A stretch of 7,506 bases of DNA from Prolixibacteraceae bacterium (lineage in GTDB: Bacteria; Bacteroidota; Bacteroidia; Bacteroidales; Prolixibacteraceae). Below the pieces are notes generated by a model. That model made no database searches, was not told the origin of the DNA, and was given only the letters and a program-made list of their open reading frames with translations. Position numbers and translations under genes: made by a program. The stretch covers positions 1 through 7,506 of the forward strand of contig SKHV01000210.1 in assembly GCA_007116765.1 (NCBI GenBank), read 5' to 3'. This document shows, piece after piece, positions 1-5,341 of the stretch (position 1 is its first letter; each line of letters opens with the position of its first letter).

Positions 1-2807
1 GGATGCGCCTGGGCGAATTCGACCCGCCGGCCATGGTTCCTTTTGCAGGTATCAAACCCGACCGAATCAACGATCCCTCGCACAACGACCTGGCCCGTTT
101 AATAGCGACCAAAACCCCGGTGCTGTTGAAAAACGAATTGCTTGAAGCTACCGGCGAAAAAGCACTGCCGCTTCAGGCTTGCAATGTAAAACGTATTGCC
201 GTTTTGGGGCCACATGCTAATAAAATTGAACTGGGCGATTATTCAGGACCGGTTGAACCGCATTACGTTAGTACTCCCTTACAAGGAATTTTGGAATTTG
301 TGGAGAAAAACGAATTGGATATTGACGTGTTGTTTGCCGAAGGTGGAAATACTGACAGAAAAAACGATTTTTATGCCCTTACCGGCTTTACAACCAAAAG
401 TACCTCCGGCGAAACTGAACAATACAATGCCACCGAATTCGACGAAGCTGCCAGCGGCATTATTGCTACCGAACGTTTCGGAAACTTAATGCTGCGGGGA
501 ATTAAAGACGGCGACTGGACAGCCTACCACAATATCGACATTACCAATCTTGATTCAATCACCTTCAACATAAACGTTTCCCTTAGCGGTGGTATCATCG
601 AAGTAAGGGTGAATTCGGCCACGGGCAATATCATTGCATCGCAAACGGTTGAAAGCACGGGGCGCGGTGGTTTTTTTGGAAGCAGGGTTAGCATTCCGGC
701 AAAAGTAAATACGCTGGGTATTGCAGGGCCTCAAAACCTGTATTTCGTATTCCGCGAGCCACAACCCGAAGAAACCGATCAGGAAACTTTGGATTTAGCT
801 GCCTCGGCCGATGTAGCCATCATTTTCGTAGGAACCGACCAAACCACCGGTCGCGAAGAGTCCGACAGGTTTTCGCTGGCACTGCCCGGAAACCAGATGA
901 ACCTTATCCAATCGGTAGCGGCGGTTAACCCAAACACCATAGTGGTGATGCAAACCATGGGAATGGTCGAAGTGGAAGATATTAAACACAATGCCAACAT
1001 ACCGGGTATAATTTACACGGGCTACAACGGTCAGGCACAGGGTGCAGCCATGGCCAAAATCCTTTTTGGCGAAGTAAATCCCGGCGGAAAAACAAGCATA
1101 ACATGGTACAAAACCGTGAACGACCTGCCCGACTTTAACGATTACACCCTGCGTGGGGGCGAAGACAAAAACGGGCGCACCTACTGGTATTTCGATCAGG
1201 ATGTTTCCTATGAATTTGGTTATGGCTTGTCGTACACCACCTTCGAATACAGCAATTTCAACATTAGTAAAACTAAAATTACCCCCAACGATAAAGTTGT
1301 GGTAAGTGTCGATGTGAGAAACTCAGGCGATGTGGATGGCGACGAAGTGGTTCAAATTTATGTGCGTACACCCGAAAGCCCTGCATCCCTGCAACGCCCC
1401 ATAAAACGGCTGAAAGGCTTCAAGAGAGTCACTATTCCGGCCGGGCAAACCCAAACAGTAGAAATTGAGGTAGATTGTGCCGAACTTTGGTTTTGGGACG
1501 ATGCAAACAGCCGTATTACCTTCGATCAGGGGAAATACGTATTTGAAATAGGTGCTTCGTCGCGCGATATAAAAGGGCAGGTTGAAGCGGTAATGAGCGG
1601 TCAGTTCGGTCCTGAGCTGAAAACCGTGGTGGCTCAATCCGACGAGATAGTTCTGCGTCCGGGCAAAACCACGTCAGTAAGTGTAACGGCAAGTCTAATC
1701 GACGATAGCTTTATCGATATTTCCGATGCAACGGTTATTTACAGTAGCAATAACCCATCGGTAATTAGTGTCGATGCAGAGGGCAAAGTAACAGCAAACA
1801 GGCCGGGGGTTGCCACCATCACCGCAAGGGTAAATTGCGAAGGAACAGCAGCTTCGGGCAGCTTCCCGCTCAAAGTAATGCCCGACCTTACACCTGCCAA
1901 TATTAAGGTAAACGGAAAAGCAATCAAGGGCTTCGATCCAGGTACAAGTTCGTACAGTTACCTGGTAAGCAAAGGCTCAAAAATTCCGCATATCGAGGCC
2001 AGTGCCGTTAGTAACGATATATACGTTGAAATTGAACAGGCAAGCACAATACCCGGCACTGCCGTGGTAACTTTTGTCGATTATTTCACCTTTGAAAAGA
2101 ATACCTATATCATTAATTTCGATGGGGAATCGCTCAGCGACGAATTCGCCGATGGAAAGCTTGGAAGCCAATGGGAATGGGTAAGGGAAGACAAACAAAA
2201 TTACAGCCTAAGCTCAGTGCCAGGTGCTTTGACCATAACCAGCGAAACCGGCGACATTTCGGAAGGCAGTAACAATGCACGTAACCTATTGCTGCAAAGT
2301 GCCAACAACGATTGGGAAATTGAAACGAAACTGATTTGTTCGCGTACTCCGTCGCAACCCGAAAATGCAGGTGTAGTTGCCTATCAGGACGACGATAACT
2401 TTGTGAAACTCATGTTCAGGGCAGTAATTAAAACATCGAGGCAAACCGGGGTACAGCCGGGCACTGTCGATCTCCTCATTGAAGAAAACGGAATCGCGAA
2501 ATCGGTGGCTTCGGTTAACCTTCGCGAAGAGGTAATTGGCGAAAACCACCTGCTTTTGAGACTCGAAAAATCGGGAAGCACTTACACGGCATATTATTCG
2601 GTGGATGGGAAGACCTTTGAAAAACTGGGAGCTTCGGATATTGCCCTGAAAGATATCAAAGCCGGGCTAATTGCCTGCGATGGCATTATTACCCAGAGCA
2701 TGACCAGCACTTTCTGGTTCGATTCGGACACCACCAAACCCGATACCCCTTTCGATGTTTCGTTTGACTATTTCAGGATAAAAAACAGCGGGATACGATT
2801 ACGATAG
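1..2807 (+). CDS. GH3 family glycosidase (beta-xylosidase/beta-glucosidase type), 5'-truncated, with inserted CBM6-like module and C-terminal accessory domains
   Basis: The gene enters from the left edge; the reading frame is set by codons starting at position 3. The ATG there is internal, because the first residues (RLGEFDPP) match the end of a GH3 TIM barrel, so the barrel with its nucleophile Asp lies upstream. Counting from that Met: the alpha/beta-sandwich domain starts near residue 35 (VLLKNE, then IAVLGPHA), is interrupted at about 140-256 by a CBM6-like module (GDWTAYHNIDI, W172), and resumes with ADVAIIFVGT. GREESDR (284-290) matches the conserved ExxDR region that carries the likely acid/base Glu (E285 or E286), followed by LALPGNQ. 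FGYGLSYTTFEYS leads into a fibronectin III-like domain (about 431-520). After it come a Big_2-like Ig domain (about 545-628), a cadherin-like beta domain (about 628-706) and a concanavalin-like module (about 710-930) resembling the C-terminal domain of GH43 beta-xylosidases. No type IX sorting domain is seen at the C-terminus. Expected role: exo-release of xylose or glucose from oligosaccharides. GH3 membership is firm; xylose specificity is inferred from neighbours. Confidence 0.93.
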   Translation, partial: MRLGEFDPPAMVPFAGIKPDRINDPSHNDLARLIATKTPVLLKNELLEATGEKALPLQACNVKRIAVLGPHANKIELGDYSGPVEPHYVSTPLQGILEFVEKNELDIDVLFAEGGNTDRKNDFYALTGFTTKSTSGETEQYNATEFDEAASGIIATERFGNLMLRGIKDGDWTAYHNIDITNLDSITFNINVSLSGGIIEVRVNSATGNIIASQTVESTGRGGFFGSRVSIPAKVNTLGIAGPQNLYFVFREPQPEETDQETLDLAASADVAIIFVGTDQTTGREESDRFSLALPGNQMNLIQSVAAVNPNTIVVMQTMGMVEVEDIKHNANIPGIIYTGYNGQAQGAAMAKILFGEVNPGGKTSITWYKTVNDLPDFNDYTLRGGEDKNGRTYWYFDQDVSYEFGYGLSYTTFEYSNFNISKTKITPNDKVVVSVDVRNSGDVDGDEVVQIYVRTPESPASLQRPIKRLKGFKRVTIPAGQTQTVEIEVDCAELWFWDDANSRITFDQGKYVFEIGASSRDIKGQVEAVMSGQFGPELKTVVAQSDEIVLRPGKTTSVSVTASLIDDSFIDISDATVIYSSNNPSVISVDAEGKVTANRPGVATITARVNCEGTAASGSFPLKVMPDLTPANIKVNGKAIKGFDPGTSSYSYLVSKGSKIPHIEASAVSNDIYVEIEQASTIPGTAVVTFVDYFTFEKNTYIINFDGESLSDEFADGKLGSQWEWVREDKQNYSLSSVPGALTITSETGDISEGSNNARNLLLQSANNDWEIETKLICSRTPSQPENAGVVAYQDDDNFVKLMFRAVIKTSRQTGVQPGTVDLLIEENGIAKSVASVNLREEVIGENHLLLRLEKSGSTYTAYYSVDGKTFEKLGASDIALKDIKAGLIACDGIITQSMTSTFWFDSDTTKPDTPFDVSFDYFRIKNSGIRLR

Positions 2808-2856
2808 AGTTTGGAAAATAATAGGTGCATAGCATCAACTTAAATAAAAGATTAAA

Positions 2857-3702
2857 ATGAACACAAACAAATATTTACTGCTTTCCATATTGCTATTGGT
2901 CAGCACATTTGCTTTTTCGCAGAATCCCGATTTCCACATATATCTGTGTTTTGGCCAATCGAACATGGCCGGTGCGGCACCTGCCGAAGCACGCGACTCG
3001 TTGGTAGATGAACGGTTTCGGATGATGAGTACCATGGACTGCCCCGACAAAGGTCGTGTACAGGGCAACTGGTACACTGCAACCCCGCCCATTTGCGATT
3101 GCAGGGCCGGGATTTCGCCTGCCGATTATTTCGGGCGGACCCTCATTGCCAATCTGCCCGAAAACATCACGATCGGGGTTATCAACGTGTCGGTGGGTGG
3201 AAGCCGCATCGAATTGTTCGAGAAGGACAGTTATCAGTCTTATGTGGAAACCGCACCTCACTGGATGCTTGGCTGGATTGAAAACTATGGCGGTAACCCT
3301 TATGGCCGACTGGTTGAAATGGCTAAACTGGCACAGCAGGATGGAGTTATCAAAGGTGTTTTACTGCATCAGGGCGAATCGAACCCCAACGACAGCCTTT
3401 GGACACAAAAAGTGAAAGGTATATACGATAATCTGATGGCTGATTTAAAGCTTAATCCGGAACAAACACCCCTGCTTGCCGGTGAATTGCTCAGTGCCGA
3501 ATTCGATGGGAAGTGCCATGCATTCAACGAGTTCATACACCGGTTGCCCGGGGTAATTCCCAACGCGCACGTTGTTTCGTCCGAAGGCTGTCCCGGCATG
3601 CCCGACGGGCTTCACTTTACAAGCGAAGGATACCGGATGTTGGGCAAACGTTACGGCAAAAAAATGCTCGAAATAAACTATGCGAAAAGCAGGATTAAAT
3701 AG
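2857..3702 (+). CDS. Secreted SGNH-fold acetylesterase, SASA/CE6-like (probable acetylxylan esterase)
   Basis: This 281-residue protein starts with a signal peptide (Lys5, then a hydrophobic stretch to about residue 20, probable cleavage near FAFSQ). There is no lipobox Cys, so it is probably periplasmic or fully secreted. The SGNH blocks are all visible. GQSNM carries the nucleophile Ser35, VGGSRIE (113-119) supplies the oxyanion Gly, and HQGESN (171-176) is the hallmark of the SASA/CE6 group. DGLH gives Asp250 and His253 of the triad. The length is normal for a single-domain CE6 enzyme. In databases such proteins are often labelled sialate O-acetylesterase, but flanking GH3, GH43 and GH10 genes make removal of acetyl groups from xylan the better guess. 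It lies 49 bp after the GH3 gene and 31 bp before the GH43 gene, probably in one operon. The leader is A-rich with no clear Shine-Dalgarno, as is usual in Bacteroidota. Hydrolase class is well supported; substrate is inferred. Confidence 0.93.
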   Translation: MNTNKYLLLSILLLVSTFAFSQNPDFHIYLCFGQSNMAGAAPAEARDSLVDERFRMMSTMDCPDKGRVQGNWYTATPPICDCRAGISPADYFGRTLIANLPENITIGVINVSVGGSRIELFEKDSYQSYVETAPHWMLGWIENYGGNPYGRLVEMAKLAQQDGVIKGVLLHQGESNPNDSLWTQKVKGIYDNLMADLKLNPEQTPLLAGELLSAEFDGKCHAFNEFIHRLPGVIPNAHVVSSEGCPGMPDGLHFTSEGYRMLGKRYGKKMLEINYAKSRIK

Positions 3703-3733
3703 TTTAAAAAAACCAATAAATATTTAAGAAAAG

Positions 3734-5104
3734 ATGTATAAAAGAATCGTTCTGATTGCAGTTTTTATGGGCATTTATTTACTGAATGCCCAAAACCCCA
3801 TCGTGCAAACCTATTTCACTGCCGATCCGGCACCAATGGTTTATGACGGAACAGTATATGTTTACACAACCCACGACGAAGACGAAACGGTGGACAATTT
3901 TTTTACCATGTTCAACTGGCGATGTTATTCAACAAGCGATATGGTAAACTGGACCGACCATGGGGTAGTGGCTTCTCTCGATGATTTTGCGTGGAGCGAC
4001 AAAACAAACGGTGCCTGGGCTCCGCAAGGCATTGAAAGAAATGGCAAGTTTTACCTTTATTGTCCAATTCATGGCGACGGTGTAGCTGTTTTGGTTTCCG
4101 ATTCGCCCACCGGCCCTTTCACCGATCCTCTCGGACACAGGCTTGTTCAGGATAGTGAAAACGTATGGCACGACATTGACCCAACTGTTTTCATTGATGA
4201 CGACGGTCAGGCATACTTATTTTGGGGAAACCCAAGGCTTTTCTTTGTTAAGCTTAACGAAGATATGATTAGCTATGACCGTAGCATTGGAAATAACGGC
4301 ATTGTAGCTGTGGAAATGAACCACGAAGCATTTGGAACCCACGAAGGACGGGGTGGACAGGTTCGCACGACTTACACCGAAGGGCCATGGGTTTACAAGC
4401 GCAACAACCTGTACTATTTAGTTTATGCCGCAGCCGGCATACCTGAATACATTGCCTATTCCACAGCCCCTTCAATCGAAGGTCCCTGGACATACCGCGG
4501 TTTTATCATGGAAAGAGCACCGCATCTGGCTTTCACTAATCATCCGGGAGTTATTGATTTTAAGGGGAATTCGTATTTGTTCTACCATAGTCACGAATTA
4601 TCGGGAGGCGAAGGCTTCAAACGCTCCATTTGTGTAGAACAGTTTGAATACAAACCCGATGGCACAATACCTCTGATTGAACCAAGCAAAGAAGGAGTAA
4701 GCCAAAGTGTGGCAAATCTGGATCCATATCAACGGGTCGAGGCAGAAACAATCGCATGGAGCGAAGGTTTGAAAACAGCACACAATGAAGAAACCGGAAT
4801 ATATGTAAGCCAAATCCACAACAACGATTACCTCGTTGTAAAAAGTGTTGATTTTGGTAAAGGAGCAAAAAGTTTTGAAGCATCAGTAGCGTCAGCATCG
4901 GCAGGCGGAAATATTGAGCTGTACCTGGGAGGTGTTGATGGCGAACTTTTGGGCACTTTGTCAGTAGAAAATACCGGTGGATGGAACAAATGGAAATCTA
5001 AATCGTGTAAATTGAAAAAAACAAGCGGAGTGCACGATATCTATTTCGTGTTTAAAGGTGGCGAAGACGAATTATTTAATTTCGACTGGTGGAAAATGAA
5101 GTAA
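3734..5104 (+). CDS. Secreted GH43 glycosidase (alpha-L-arabinofuranosidase/beta-xylosidase) with C-terminal CBM6
   Basis: This 456-residue protein has a signal peptide (MYKRIVLIAVFMGIYLLNAQ, cleavage near residue 19) and no lipobox Cys. The five-bladed propeller catalytic residues of GH43 are recognisable: base Asp31 in ADPAPMVYDG, pKa-modulating Asp149 in DIDPTVFIDDDG, and acid Glu216 in YTEGPWVYKR. Other landmarks are SxDMVNWTDHG (66-77), GAWAPQ (93-98) and NHPGVIDF (269-276) with a later YHSH. The catalytic domain runs to about residue 325. A CBM6 follows (about 328-456) that begins RVEAET and ends FNFDWWK. Y366, W420 and N449 sit where the sugar-stacking aromatics and the cleft Asn are normally found. 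The layout resembles Bacillus subtilis XynD-type arabinoxylan arabinofuranohydrolases. Likely role: removal of arabinose from arabinoxylan, though beta-xylosidase activity cannot be excluded. It appears to be the last gene of the GH3-esterase-GH43 unit, since two hairpins follow the stop codon. Confidence 0.93.
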   Translation: MYKRIVLIAVFMGIYLLNAQNPIVQTYFTADPAPMVYDGTVYVYTTHDEDETVDNFFTMFNWRCYSTSDMVNWTDHGVVASLDDFAWSDKTNGAWAPQGIERNGKFYLYCPIHGDGVAVLVSDSPTGPFTDPLGHRLVQDSENVWHDIDPTVFIDDDGQAYLFWGNPRLFFVKLNEDMISYDRSIGNNGIVAVEMNHEAFGTHEGRGGQVRTTYTEGPWVYKRNNLYYLVYAAAGIPEYIAYSTAPSIEGPWTYRGFIMERAPHLAFTNHPGVIDFKGNSYLFYHSHELSGGEGFKRSICVEQFEYKPDGTIPLIEPSKEGVSQSVANLDPYQRVEAETIAWSEGLKTAHNEETGIYVSQIHNNDYLVVKSVDFGKGAKSFEASVASASAGGNIELYLGGVDGELLGTLSVENTGGWNKWKSKSCKLKKTSGVHDIYFVFKGGEDELFNFDWWKMK

Positions 5105-5128
5105 ACAGAACAGGATAATCCTTTCTGT
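5105..5128 (+). other. 3'-UTR hairpin directly after the GH43 stop codon
   Basis: An inverted repeat starts at the base after the TAA stop. ACAGAA (5105-5110) pairs with TTCTGT (5123-5128) and AGGA (5112-5115) pairs with TCCT (5119-5122). C5111 is bulged and the loop is TAA. That makes a 10-bp stem. No T-run follows, so on its own it is a poor intrinsic terminator; it may protect the mRNA 3' end or assist the stronger hairpin downstream. Confidence 0.5.
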
Positions 5129-5141
5129 AGAAATATTATTT

Positions 5142-5183
5142 AAAGGCTGTTGATTCAATGCAATCAACTGCCTTTACTTTTTC
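5142..5183 (+). terminator. Rho-independent terminator after the GH3-esterase-GH43 unit
   Basis: AAAGGCTGTTGATT (5142-5155) pairs with AATCAACTGCCTTT (5162-5175). This gives a 14-bp stem with one central T-T mismatch and the six-base loop CAATGC, followed by AC and a five-T run (5178-5182). It sits 37 bases past the GH43 stop and about 160 bases before the GH10 start, which suggests that GH10 is transcribed separately. Readthrough cannot be excluded because the T-run is short. Confidence 0.75.
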
Positions 5184-5254
5184 TAAATGAATAAATTCTC
5201 ATTCAGACAGCTTAATTCCAATAATCGGTGCAATTGTATCTGAAAACAACAATT

Positions 5255-5269
5255 TAATATCTGATATTA
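5255..5269. promoter_or_regulatory. 15-bp perfect palindrome upstream of the GH10 gene (possible operator)
   Basis: TAATATC and GATATTA flank a single T, giving perfect two-fold symmetry. The site lies in the only sizeable gap of the window, 73 bases before the GH10 start codon and just upstream of a weak promoter candidate, where a dimeric activator or repressor could bind. It is AT-rich, so chance occurrence is possible, and no cognate regulator is visible. Confidence 0.3.
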
Positions 5270-5294
5270 TCGGGTCGGGTTTCGCGCTTGTGTG

Positions 5295-5301
5295 TATTTT
5301 G
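5295..5301 (+). promoter_or_regulatory. Weak candidate Bacteroidota -7 promoter element for the GH10 gene
   Basis: TATTTTG at 5295-5301 is one base short of the Bacteroides sigma-70 -7 consensus TAnnTTTG. No convincing TTTG -33 element is found at the expected distance upstream. It would give an AT-rich leader of roughly 35 bases before the ATG at 5342. The call rests mainly on its location between a terminator and a gene start. Confidence 0.25.
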
Positions 5302-5341
5302 CCTCTTAATTTTCGTTTTATAATTATATTAAACTAAACCT

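Noticed and set aside
3..5. ATG at position 3 as the true start of the GH3 gene
   Set aside because: The residues after it align to the end of the GH3 barrel, there is no signal peptide or leader, and the frame is open to the window edge; the gene starts upstream.
1323..1637. Open minus-strand frame of 104 codons inside the GH3 gene
   Set aside because: It lies wholly within a well-supported coding region, shows no domain or signal peptide, and is a codon-bias shadow.
2808..2856. Possible terminator or promoter between the GH3 and esterase genes
   Set aside because: The 49 bases are AT-rich, with no stem-loop and no -7/-33 pair; best read as an intra-operon leader.
2893..3261. Open minus-strand frame of 122 codons opposite the esterase
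   Set aside because: It covers the SGNH catalytic blocks on the + strand, and its own translation has no recognisable family features.
5232..5254. AATTGT / ACAATT inverted repeat upstream of GH10
   Set aside because: Only six base pairs with an 11-base spacer in AT-rich DNA; expected by chance and weaker than the palindrome at 5255-5269.
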